Shown here in pieces: positions 24,739 to 32,663 of a stretch of 64,000 nt of DNA. The stretch is from an uncultured Lachnospiraceae bacterium (lineage in GTDB: Bacteria > Bacillota > Clostridia > Lachnospirales > Lachnospiraceae), in assembly GCA_902789555.1 (NCBI GenBank), contig CADAOF010000001.1, positions 63,851 through 127,850 on the forward strand, in the 5' to 3' direction. Made by a program: the position numbers and the translations under genes. The number at the start of each line of letters is the position of its first letter. The first letter of the stretch is position 1. Below the pieces are notes generated by a model. It was not told the DNA's origin and made no database searches. It worked only from the letters and a program-made list of their open reading frames with translations.

Positions 24739-26564
24739 GTTACATCGGACCCCGTAAGGCGGCTCCCGTGCTTCTTGAAGGGTTGGCAAAACTTGAATAC
24801 AGAGGATATGACTCGGCCGGTATTGCCGTTCGGGACGGGAGAAAAGATCCTGAAGTCATCAAGGTCAAGGGAAGGCTGAAAGGCCTTGTCGAAAAGACGG
24901 AAGGCGGCGAGAACGTCGCCGGCTGCTGCGGCATCGGCCATACGCGCTGGGCGACACACGGCGAGCCGAGCGAGACCAATGCGCACCCGCACGTATCCCC
25001 TGAAAACATGGTCGTCGGCGTCCACAACGGCATCGTCGAAAACTACCAGGAACTGCGCGCTAAACTGGAACGGAAGGGCTACACTTTCTATTCGCAGACG
25101 GATACCGAGGTCCTGATCGATCAGGTGGATTATTACTACCGCAAATATAAGGTCGGCCCCATCGACGCGCTCGCAAAGACGATGGTCCGCGTGCGCGGAT
25201 CCTATGCCCTCGTTGTTATGTTCAAGGACTATCCGGACGTAATCTATGCCTGCCGCAAGGACAGCCCCATGATCGTGGGGCGCGGGGACAGAGAATCGTT
25301 CCTCGCCTCGGACGTACCGGCCATCCTGAAGTACACGCGCGACGTTTACTACGTGAACAATCTGGAGATGGTCCGCCTCTCCGGAAGCGGCGTTACCTTC
25401 TTTAATCTTGACGGTGACGTGGTGGACAAGGACATGGTCCACATTGACTGGGATGCGCAGGCCGCAGAAAAGGGCGGCTTCGAGCATTTCATGATGAAGG
25501 AGATCTACGAGGAGGCGAAGGCGCTTACCGATACCCTGAACAGCGTCCTGAAGGAAGACGGCCTTGACTTTTCGGAGATCGGACTGGACGACGAAACGAT
25601 CAGAAGCATAACGGATATCACGGTAACTGCCTGCGGCTCGGCCTACCATACAGGCATCGTCGGCCAGTACGTGACGGAAAACCTTACCCGTATCCCGGTG
25701 CGGGTCGAACTCGCTTCGGAATTCCGGTACCGGGATCCGATCCTGAAGCCGTCGACGCTCGTGATCGTCATCTCGCAGAGCGGCGAGACCGCAGACAGCC
25801 TGGCGGCTCTCCGGGAGGCGAAGAAACTCGGCGCCCGGACACTCGCGATCGTGAACGTTCTGGGATCGTCCATCGCACGGGAGGCCGACCACGTCTTCTA
25901 TACCCTGGCCGGTCCCGAGATCGCCGTAGCCACGACAAAGGCCTACAGCGCCCAGCTGATGGCACTTTACGCGCTGGCGGTGAAATTCGCACGCGTACGC
26001 GGAAACCTCGACGAGAAGGCATATAAGGGCCTTCTGAACAGTCTGAAAGCGCTCCCTGAGATCTCATCCCGCATTCTGGACAATAAGGAGAAGATCCAGC
26101 GTCTGGCTGCCGAAAAATGCGCCGAGAAAGACATTTTCTACATCGGACGGGGCATCGACTATGCCGTCAGCCTTGAAGGCAGCCTGAAATTCAAGGAAAT
26201 TTCGTACATTCATTCCGAAGCATATGCCGCCGGCGAACTGAAGCACGGGACCATTTCCCTGATCGAAGACGGTACGCCTGTCATCGGCGTAGTCACGCAG
26301 AAAAACACGGCGGAAAAGACCGTGAGCAACATGGTGGAATGCAGGAGCCGCGGCGCCTACGTGATCGCGGTGACGCGGGAAGGGCTGGAAGACCTCGTGA
26401 CAAAGACGGCCGATTACGTCCTGACCGTTCCGGCAACGGACGACCTTTTCATGGCTTCGGTGACTGTCGTACCGCTGCAGCTGATCGCCTACTACGTCTC
26501 GGTTTCGAAAGGCCTTGACGTTGACAAGCCCCGCAACCTCGCCAAGAGCGTTACGGTGGAATAA
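24723..26564 (+). CDS. glmS: Glutamine-fructose-6-phosphate aminotransferase (isomerizing)
   Basis: A 613-residue enzyme that makes glucosamine-6-phosphate, the entry to UDP-GlcNAc for wall and surface polymers. The N-terminal MCGIVGYIG provides the nucleophilic cysteine of the glutaminase domain (to about residue 230); two SIS domains follow, with the sugar-phosphate loop SQSGETADS, and the C-terminal DKPRNLAKSVTVE is diagnostic. Translation starts inside the polymerase gene, with GGAAGGAA as ribosome site, so the two are coupled. No glmS ribozyme can be accommodated upstream, since that stretch is coding. Its position ties amino-sugar supply to polymer production. Confidence 0.95.
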   Translation: MCGIVGYIGPRKAAPVLLEGLAKLEYRGYDSAGIAVRDGRKDPEVIKVKGRLKGLVEKTEGGENVAGCCGIGHTRWATHGEPSETNAHPHVSPENMVVGVHNGIVENYQELRAKLERKGYTFYSQTDTEVLIDQVDYYYRKYKVGPIDALAKTMVRVRGSYALVVMFKDYPDVIYACRKDSPMIVGRGDRESFLASDVPAILKYTRDVYYVNNLEMVRLSGSGVTFFNLDGDVVDKDMVHIDWDAQAAEKGGFEHFMMKEIYEEAKALTDTLNSVLKEDGLDFSEIGLDDETIRSITDITVTACGSAYHTGIVGQYVTENLTRIPVRVELASEFRYRDPILKPSTLVIVISQSGETADSLAALREAKKLGARTLAIVNVLGSSIAREADHVFYTLAGPEIAVATTKAYSAQLMALYALAVKFARVRGNLDEKAYKGLLNSLKALPEISSRILDNKEKIQRLAAEKCAEKDIFYIGRGIDYAVSLEGSLKFKEISYIHSEAYAAGELKHGTISLIEDGTPVIGVVTQKNTAEKTVSNMVECRSRGAYVIAVTREGLEDLVTKTADYVLTVPATDDLFMASVTVVPLQLIAYYVSVSKGLDVDKPRNLAKSVTVE

Positions 26565-26588
26565 GAACCTGAGTGGAGGAAACTGACT

Positions 26589-27620
26589 ATGGAAACTGTA
26601 TTGCTGACCGGCGGAATGGGCTATATCGGCTCGCACACAGCCGTGGAACTGCTGCGCGAGGGCTATGACGTGATCATCGCCGACGACCTCTCCAACAGTT
26701 CGGCTGAAGTACTGGACAGCATTGAGAAAATCACCGGCGTCCGCCCGCTTTTTTATCAGGTGAACGCGGCGGATAAGGAAGAAATCCGCCCTGTCTTTCG
26801 GGACAACAGCATCAGCGCGGTGATCCATTTCGCGGGATTCAAGGCAGTAGGAGAATCAGTGGCAAAACCGCTCATGTATTACCGGAACAATATCGACAGC
26901 GCGCTGACCGTGCTGGAACTGATGGCAGAATACGACGTACAGCGCTTCATCTTCAGTTCATCCGCAACGGTATACGGTGAGCATAATGTTCCTCCTATGA
27001 CGGAAGATCTTCCCACGGGCGGGATCACGAACCCCTACGGCTGGACCAAGTACATGATCGAAGAGATCCTGAAGGATGCCGCGAAGGCGGATCAGGAACT
27101 GTCTGTCGTTCTGCTTCGCTATTTCAACCCGATCGGAGCCGATGAGAGCGGCCTGATCGGCGAGAAACCGAACGGCATTCCGAATAACCTCATGCCCTAC
27201 ATTGCGCAGGTGGCAGCGGGGATCCGTGATCATCTGAACGTTTTCGGCAACGATTATCCGACGCCCGACGGCACGGGCATCCGTGACTACATTCATGTAA
27301 CAGATCTGGCAAAAGGCCACGTCGCGGCACTCCGCTACAGCCGCACGCACGTCGGCGCCGAGACCTTCAATCTGGGGACCGGCAAGGGCGTTAGCGTGCT
27401 GGAGCTCATTCATGCTTTCGAAAAAGCGAACGGGATCAGGATCCCCTATGAGATCGCGCCACGCCGCGCCGGCGATATCGCCGAGATGTATGCGGCGCCG
27501 GACAAGGCGGAAGAGGTGCTGCACTGGCACGCAGAAAAAACCATCGAAGACTGCTGCCGCGATACATGGAACTTCCAGAAAAGCATTTCCGACGAGCTGC
27601 GCGTGATGCGCTCGGAATAA
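26589..27620 (+). CDS. galE: UDP-glucose 4-epimerase
   Basis: A 343-residue NAD-dependent extended SDR that interconverts UDP-glucose and UDP-galactose (or the N-acetyl forms). The Rossmann motif GGMGYIGSHTAVEL is at residues 8-21, the catalytic pair is in SSATVYG and NPYGWTK (YxxxK), and RYFNPIGAD and GDIAEMYA are typical of GalE. TGGAGG precedes the ATG, 24 bases after glmS. Together with glmS it supplies UDP-sugars to the neighbouring glycosyltransferases. Confidence 0.95.
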   Translation: METVLLTGGMGYIGSHTAVELLREGYDVIIADDLSNSSAEVLDSIEKITGVRPLFYQVNAADKEEIRPVFRDNSISAVIHFAGFKAVGESVAKPLMYYRNNIDSALTVLELMAEYDVQRFIFSSSATVYGEHNVPPMTEDLPTGGITNPYGWTKYMIEEILKDAAKADQELSVVLLRYFNPIGADESGLIGEKPNGIPNNLMPYIAQVAAGIRDHLNVFGNDYPTPDGTGIRDYIHVTDLAKGHVAALRYSRTHVGAETFNLGTGKGVSVLELIHAFEKANGIRIPYEIAPRRAGDIAEMYAAPDKAEEVLHWHAEKTIEDCCRDTWNFQKSISDELRVMRSE

Positions 27621-27642
27621 GATGGGATTTCCGGAGGAGAAA

Positions 27643-28794
27643 ATGCGCAAATTCAATGATAAATCCTGGTATCCCATGACGGTGGCGATCGCCATCGGCG
27701 TGGTGCTGTATGTGCTTCTGACAAATATCAAACCGGTCCTTCGCGGCATCGGGCATTTTATCGGCTTTTTTGAACCGGTAATCGTCGGAATCGTCATCGC
27801 CTACCTGGTCAATCCGCTGGCAAAGTTTTACGAAAGGCTGTTTTTCCGCAAGAATAATGAAGAAGGAAAACGGCATGCCGTCTGCAATATCCTGGCTTTC
27901 GTGACCTTTGTGCTTTTGCTGGGGCTCGTTCTTCTGATGCTGATCCCGCAGCTGATCGAAAGCGTCATGTTCCTAGCCGACAACCTGGAATCCTATCTGG
28001 CAACAGCGCGAAAGCTTTTGGATAACTGGGGGATCGCAGGCCATCTCGGCGGTCTGGAAGACCTTCTCAATTCTTCCGGTGAATTGCTGAAAAAGCTCCT
28101 GGATCTCCTGACAAAGAACATCGACAGCATTATTTCCGGAACGGCAAGCGCGGGCAAGAGCATCGTCACCGGTCTGATCGCTTTTGTGCTTTCCATTTAC
28201 ATTATCGGTGACAAGGGCAGGATCAAGGAGGATCTGAAGCGTCTGATCGCGTCGCTGGTGCCGGAAGACCGCTATGCGAGACTGTCTGATTTTGTCCGCA
28301 AATGCGATGTGATCCTGGAACAGTACGTCACGCACAACTTCCTCGACAGCCTGATCGTAGGCGTTGCCAATGCGGTCTTTATGGTATGCTGCGGCATGCC
28401 GTATACAGGGCTCGTATCCGTTGTCGTTGCGGTTTTCAATCTGATCCCGACTTTCGGACCGATTATCGGCTGGGTCATCGGTGCTTTCCTGCTGATCCTC
28501 GTAAAACCCTGGTACGCACTGGCATTTACCCTGTTTACTGCGCTTCTGCAGACAGCCGACGCTTATTACATCAAACCGAAGATCTTCGGGGATACGCTCG
28601 GCATATCCGGCCTCTCCATCCTTATCGGCGTCATTGTCGGCGGCAGGATGCTCGGCATCATCGGCATCCTTCTGGCTATCCCCGGTGTGGCGATCCTGGA
28701 CATGATCTATAAGGATTTCATTCTTCCGCGTCTGGAGGCAAGAAAAAAGGAACGGGATGCGGCAAAGGCTGCTGCGGAAAGACAGGAGAAGTAA
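27643..28794 (+). CDS. AI-2E family transporter (PerM/TqsA-like)
   Basis: A 383-residue membrane protein with about eight helices. The first pair of helices, the FVLSIYIIGDKGRIKEDLKR segment and the late PTFGPIIGWVIGAFL and GGRMLGIIGILLAIPGVAI blocks are the pattern of the AI-2E exporter superfamily. Members export signals, release sodium/protons or handle lipids, so no substrate is implied. The C-terminus is a charged cytoplasmic tail (ARKKERDAAKAAAERQEK). The start has GGAGGAG 4-10 bases upstream; an earlier in-frame ATG right after galE lacks a site. Last gene of the polymer region, closed by a UUCG-loop terminator. Confidence 0.85.
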   Translation: MRKFNDKSWYPMTVAIAIGVVLYVLLTNIKPVLRGIGHFIGFFEPVIVGIVIAYLVNPLAKFYERLFFRKNNEEGKRHAVCNILAFVTFVLLLGLVLLMLIPQLIESVMFLADNLESYLATARKLLDNWGIAGHLGGLEDLLNSSGELLKKLLDLLTKNIDSIISGTASAGKSIVTGLIAFVLSIYIIGDKGRIKEDLKRLIASLVPEDRYARLSDFVRKCDVILEQYVTHNFLDSLIVGVANAVFMVCCGMPYTGLVSVVVAVFNLIPTFGPIIGWVIGAFLLILVKPWYALAFTLFTALLQTADAYYIKPKIFGDTLGISGLSILIGVIVGGRMLGIIGILLAIPGVAILDMIYKDFILPRLEARKKERDAAKAAAERQEK

Positions 28795-28810
28795 AAAACC
28801 TGATGATACG

Positions 28811-28839
28811 AAAAAGACGGACCTTCGGGTCCGTCTTTT
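28811..28839. terminator. UUCG-tetraloop terminator, bidirectional
   Basis: AAAAGACGGACC-TTCG-GGTCCGTCTTTT: a perfect stem capped by the very stable UUCG loop with A and T runs on both sides. It serves the AI-2E gene and the convergent EFR1 gene. Confidence 0.93.
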
Positions 28840-28858
28840 CGCCGGTAAGGAAAGGTTT

Positions 28859-29677
28859 TCAGAGGAAGAACTCCGGCTCCGCGCGCCTTGCATAACCGAG
28901 TTCCAGCTCTGTACGGTGGTAGACATAGCCGGGATCGTCAAAGTAACGCGCGCCTGCGGGACAGCCCTTTTCGCAGGCGCCGCATTTGATGCAGATGCCG
29001 GTGAACTGTGTGATATCGTTCGGATCGATCGATCCCATGGGACAGACGGAGGCGCAGTGCCCGCAGCGGATGCATTTGTCGGGATCGACCTTCGGCTTCA
29101 CTTTCAGAATGTTGACCGGAACGCCGGCGCGGTCGCGCGGCGTATAGTAAGGCCGGATGGGATCATTCCCCTTTACGGGAACAGGATGGGGAATGTCGGG
29201 CTCGCAGATTCTGTATTTATTGAGGGCGCCGGCAGCGAAAATGTCGGCGATCCGGAGATCTTCGTCATCCGGGCGTCCGGCAGCAAGTATGCGGGAGAAA
29301 GAATGCTCGCCGATGAATGCGGCGGCGGCAAAGGTGCGGAAACCGTTTTCTTCGAGGATGTTCCGCAGTTCGATCAGTCCGTCATCGTAGTTGCGGTTGC
29401 CGAAAAGCACGACCGGAACGGCAGGCGTACCTTCCGCTTTCACCGTCGCCAGAAACTTAAGCAGTACGTTCGGTACCCGGCCGGCATAGACCGGTACGCC
29501 GAAGACGACGATCTCGTCAGCGGCAAAACGAGGCGCTTCGGTGCGGCCCTGCGGCAGCGTAAAATCGGTATCGATGCGGGCAAACCCGCCGAGTTCCGCC
29601 ATCCGGTCGGCAATCCTTGTGACGATTTTTTTCGTGGTACCGGTGGCACTGAAATACATCGCTCTTACAGCAGTCAT
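28859..29677 (-). CDS. EFR1-family flavodoxin-ferredoxin
   Basis: A 272-residue electron-transfer protein. The N-terminal half is a flavodoxin-like domain (YFSATGTTKKI is the FMN phosphate loop); the C-terminal part has two [4Fe-4S] motifs, CIRCGHCASVCP and CIKCGACEKGCP. This is the EFR1 ('EF-hand-less ferrodoxin') architecture frequent in anaerobic Firmicutes; its physiological partner is usually unknown. No clear ribosome site precedes the ATG: instead a perfect 10-bp stem ends 11 bases upstream. It may be co-transcribed with the small membrane protein before it. Confidence 0.88.
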   Translation of the reverse strand: MTAVRAMYFSATGTTKKIVTRIADRMAELGGFARIDTDFTLPQGRTEAPRFAADEIVVFGVPVYAGRVPNVLLKFLATVKAEGTPAVPVVLFGNRNYDDGLIELRNILEENGFRTFAAAAFIGEHSFSRILAAGRPDDEDLRIADIFAAGALNKYRICEPDIPHPVPVKGNDPIRPYYTPRDRAGVPVNILKVKPKVDPDKCIRCGHCASVCPMGSIDPNDITQFTGICIKCGACEKGCPAGARYFDDPGYVYHRTELELGYARRAEPEFFL

Positions 29678-29687
29678 GGTGTTCCGT

Positions 29688-29715
29688 GCGGCATTTCAGA
29701 AAACCGAAATGCCGC
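29688..29715. repeat. Perfect inverted repeat upstream of EFR1 gene
   Basis: GCGGCATTTC (29688-29697) and GAAATGCCGC (29706-29715) form a perfect 10-bp stem with an 8-base loop. There is no T tail in either direction, so it is not a terminator. A second hairpin, CGGGAA/TTCCCG (29736-29741/29748-29753), lies just after the upstream gene. Confidence 0.6.
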
Positions 29716-29760
29716 TTATCCTTTCGTTTTAGTTTCGGGAAGATAATTTCCCGGGAGCAG

Positions 29761-30171
29761 TCAGAGGAAAAGCGCAAGCAGCAGGCAGACCGCGGCAAGC
29801 AGAAGATCGGTCAGAAGGACGCAAACATCCTGCTCCTCCTTGTCGAGGTCGTCGAATTTTACGATGTCATCGTCGATATGGTCGGCCATGTCGCTCGTAA
29901 GGAAGGCGGGATCCGTCCGCTTGATCCTGGGCAGGTTGAACTGCGGGATCTTCATCCCGTCAAACCGCAGCCAGGCAATGACGGATCCGAGGAGAAAGAG
30001 GATCCCGAGGACCAGCGCCAGGTTGGAAAAGCGGGAAAGCGGCCAGGAAGCAGGCGCGAAAAAGTGAAAAAGTTCGGCAGCGAAAAGGGCAAGCACAGCC
30101 CGGGTGAAGATTTTATAGATGAGCGGACGGATCATATCCTGCGTCACATGTGCTTTCAGCCAGCGAATCAT
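29761..30171 (-). CDS. Unrecognised small membrane protein
   Basis: A 136-residue protein I do not recognise. Predicted helices: about residues 18-35 and 48-68, then an acidic hydrophilic stretch (DHIDDDIVKFDDLDKEE) and a strongly hydrophobic C-terminal helix (LLLAAVCLLLALFL). A basic N-terminus (MIRWLKAHVT) precedes the first helix. GGAGG lies 7 bases before the ATG; an in-frame upstream ATG overlaps the promoter. It has its own promoter and is followed by the EFR1 gene on the same strand. No function is proposed. Confidence 0.7.
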   Translation of the reverse strand: MIRWLKAHVTQDMIRPLIYKIFTRAVLALFAAELFHFFAPASWPLSRFSNLALVLGILFLLGSVIAWLRFDGMKIPQFNLPRIKRTDPAFLTSDMADHIDDDIVKFDDLDKEEQDVCVLLTDLLLAAVCLLLALFL

Positions 30172-30199
30172 TCTTTTTCCTCCGGTTTGATCTGGAACG

Positions 30200-30228
30200 A
30201 TTATAACACGCCCCCGCGGCTGCCGCAA
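30200..30228 (-). promoter_or_regulatory. Promoter for the small membrane protein
   Basis: On the minus strand TTGCGG (30228-30223) and TATAAT (30205-30200) with a 17-bp spacer. Confidence 0.7.
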
Positions 30229-30284
30229 GTGACAGCTTATTTCATGTTAATTAGGATAAATTGCCTTTTTCCGTCGAAAATGAT

Positions 30285-30313
30285 TTGACACTGCAGGGAA
30301 CAAATGGTAAAAT
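30285..30313 (+). promoter_or_regulatory. Strong promoter of the oligopeptide ABC operon
   Basis: Consensus TTGACA (30285-30290), 17-bp spacer, TAAAAT (30308-30313) with TGG before it (extended -10). The leader to the first gene is about 120 bases and contains a CGTGT/ACACG stem; I recognise no riboswitch in it. Confidence 0.85.
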
Positions 30314-30440
30314 CATTAACAATTCATAAACAGCTTGCGTTTCAGCCCCGTTCCGGCGGCGTGTAAAACACGGTGAAAAAGCGGATAAAGGGCGTACCGC
30401 AGGCAAATTCTCAAAAAGGTGAAAAAAAGGAGGAACATTA

Positions 30441-32483
30441 ATGAAGAAGACATTAGCGATCCTGCTGGTGCTTGCCATGGTCCTGTCGCTTGCCGCCTGC
30501 GGCGAGAAGCCGGTCCAGACGACGGAAGCCCCTCAGCAGAGCACTCCGGCCCAGACTCAGGCTCCTACGGAATCCACCGCTGCTCCGACTCAGGCCACTA
30601 CGGATCCCACCCAGGCTCCCGAACCGGCTGTCGAAGAGCTGAAGAACCTGAACACCTACGAGACCAAGGCCCGTGAACTGGAAACCTGGAACGTCCACTA
30701 TTCCCAGGCTGCAGCCGACCTGAACATCCTTTGCAACCTGTTCGACGGCCTGCTGACCAACGACAACCACGGCAACCTGAAACTGAACGCTGCGAAGAGC
30801 TATGAATCTCCCGACGGCGGCCTGACCTGGATCTTCACCCTGAACGAAGGCATGACCTGGTTCGACAAGGACGGCAACGTCCAGGCCGACGTGGTCGCTT
30901 CCGACTGGGCGACCGGTCTTGAATGGGTCCTGAACTATGCTAAGAATGATTCGTACAACGTCTCCATGCCCGCTGAGATGATTGCCGGTGCTAACGACTA
31001 CTACGAATACACCAAGAACCTGACCGAGACTGAAGGCGCCGATGCCGCAAAGGCTCTGACTGCTGAAGACGGCAGCAAGTTTGCAGAAACCGTCGGCATC
31101 AAAGTCGACGATGAAGCCGGCACCATCACCTACACCCTGGTTGACAAGCTGCCTTACTTCCCGTCCGTTGCCACCTACAACTGCCTGTATCCTCTGTCTG
31201 CTGAACTGGTGGAAGAGCTGGGCGTTGACGGCTACCGTGACGTCACCTGGGAAAACATGTGGTACAGCGGTGCCTACACCGTCACCTATTTCGTGTCCCA
31301 GAACCAGAAAGTGCTCACCAAGAGCCCGAACTACTGGAACGATGCCAACTGCAAGCGCTTTGACACCGTCACCATCAAGATGGTCGACTCCGCTTCCGTT
31401 GCTTACCAGCTGTTCAAGAACGGCGAACTTGACCACGTCTCTCTTGACCAGGCCACTCTGCAGGGCATCTACAACGGAACCAGCGATGCCGAACTGAAGG
31501 CCAACCTCGTTGAAGCCCGTCCGACCAAGTACTCCTATCAGATGCACCTGGTATACAACAAGAACCTGGAAGACGGTGAAACTCCGGATGACAACTGGAA
31601 CAAGGCTGTAGCCAATGAGAACTTCCGGAAGAGCCTGTATTACGGTCTTGATCTGACCCCGTACCTGGCCCGCACCAACGCCATCAACCCTCTGTCCTGC
31701 CAGAACTACTGCTACACCGGCAACGGTGTTGCCTTCACCTCTGACGGTACCGACTATACTCAGCTGGTCCGCAAGGAGATGGGACTGGATTATGACAGCA
31801 CCAAGTATGTCCGTTACGATGCCGAGAAGGCTGCCCAGTACAAGGCCAAGGCCATTGAAGAGCTGACCGCCAAGGGCGTGACCTTCCCCGTCACCGTTGA
31901 CTACTACATCTCCGGTTCCTCCGATGTTGCCGCTCAGACCGCCAAGGTCCTTGAGCAGGTCTTCGCGGACGGTCTCGGCAGCGACTATGTGGTGCTGAAG
32001 ACCAACACCTACATTTCCTCCCTTGCCAACGAAGTCCGCAAGCCCCGCAAGGCTTCCTTCTTCATCAACGGCTGGGGCGCCGACTTTGCTGACCCGATCA
32101 ACTTCCTTGGCCAGGAAACCTACGATGATACCGCTGCTTACTACTCCAACGCGTACAGCTTCTGCAACGACAACGACGACCCCGATCTGATCGCTGCCTA
32201 CAAGGAATTCACCGACCTGGTCGTGAAAGCCAAGGCCATCACCGATGACATGGACAAGCGCTATGCTGCCTTTGCCAAGGCTGAAGCCTGCTTCCTGGAT
32301 CACGCTCTTGTCATCCCTTGCTCCTATGAAGTGGGTTGGGAACTGACCAAGATCAATAACTACTCCAAGGTATACAGCATGTACGGCATGCAGGCATACC
32401 GCTATGTGGATTGGGAGACCAGCACGGTTCCTTACACCACCGAGCAGATGGATGCCTTTGCCGCCGCTTACGCTGCTGAGTAA
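30441..32483 (+). CDS. Oligopeptide ABC transporter substrate-binding lipoprotein
   Basis: A 680-residue family 5 solute-binding protein. The lipoprotein signal peptide is clear (MKKTLAILLVLAMVLSLAAC, lipobox LAAC with the cysteine at residue 20). A Thr/Gln/Pro/Ala-rich spacer of about 40 residues keeps the binding domain off the membrane. The SBP_bac_5 fold then follows, including the GLTWIFTLNEGMTWFDKDG region. It should bind peptides (or another solute) outside the cell and deliver them to the two permeases downstream. AAAGGAGG precedes the ATG. A strong promoter and a following partial terminator fit the usual excess of binding protein over permease. Confidence 0.9.
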   Translation: MKKTLAILLVLAMVLSLAACGEKPVQTTEAPQQSTPAQTQAPTESTAAPTQATTDPTQAPEPAVEELKNLNTYETKARELETWNVHYSQAAADLNILCNLFDGLLTNDNHGNLKLNAAKSYESPDGGLTWIFTLNEGMTWFDKDGNVQADVVASDWATGLEWVLNYAKNDSYNVSMPAEMIAGANDYYEYTKNLTETEGADAAKALTAEDGSKFAETVGIKVDDEAGTITYTLVDKLPYFPSVATYNCLYPLSAELVEELGVDGYRDVTWENMWYSGAYTVTYFVSQNQKVLTKSPNYWNDANCKRFDTVTIKMVDSASVAYQLFKNGELDHVSLDQATLQGIYNGTSDAELKANLVEARPTKYSYQMHLVYNKNLEDGETPDDNWNKAVANENFRKSLYYGLDLTPYLARTNAINPLSCQNYCYTGNGVAFTSDGTDYTQLVRKEMGLDYDSTKYVRYDAEKAAQYKAKAIEELTAKGVTFPVTVDYYISGSSDVAAQTAKVLEQVFADGLGSDYVVLKTNTYISSLANEVRKPRKASFFINGWGADFADPINFLGQETYDDTAAYYSNAYSFCNDNDDPDLIAAYKEFTDLVVKAKAITDDMDKRYAAFAKAEACFLDHALVIPCSYEVGWELTKINNYSKVYSMYGMQAYRYVDWETSTVPYTTEQMDAFAAAYAAE

Positions 32484-32492
32484 ATCAAACGG

Positions 32493-32510
32493 TTCCGGCA
32501 GCTGCCGGAA
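32493..32510. repeat. Perfect 18-bp palindrome
   Basis: TTCCGGCAGCTGCCGGAA, 9 bases after the binding-protein stop. As RNA it makes a stable stem without a T tail and could protect the 3' end of the binding-protein message. Confidence 0.6.
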
Positions 32511-32556
32511 AGGACTGACACTTTCTTAATGAAATGCGGTCAGGCCTGAACGCCGC

Positions 32557-32595
32557 TTCCGGGGTGGCCCCAACGGACTGCCCCGGAAGATTTTT
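32557..32595 (+). terminator. Partial terminator inside the ABC operon
   Basis: TTCCGGGG (32557-32564) pairs with CCCCGGAA (32581-32588), followed by GA and five T. It lies between binding protein and first permease, 69 bases before the permease start, and probably lowers downstream expression. Confidence 0.75.
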
Positions 32596-32663
32596 ACATT
32601 CTGCCGCACCGGTTTTCAAACGGGAACCGGTACGCAAAATATTCAGAAGACGGAGAGAAGTGC

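Noticed and set aside
30314..30440. Possible riboswitch in the ABC operon leader
   Set aside because: The leader is long enough and has a CGTGT/ACACG stem, but it shows none of the conserved cores of riboswitch classes I can recognise.
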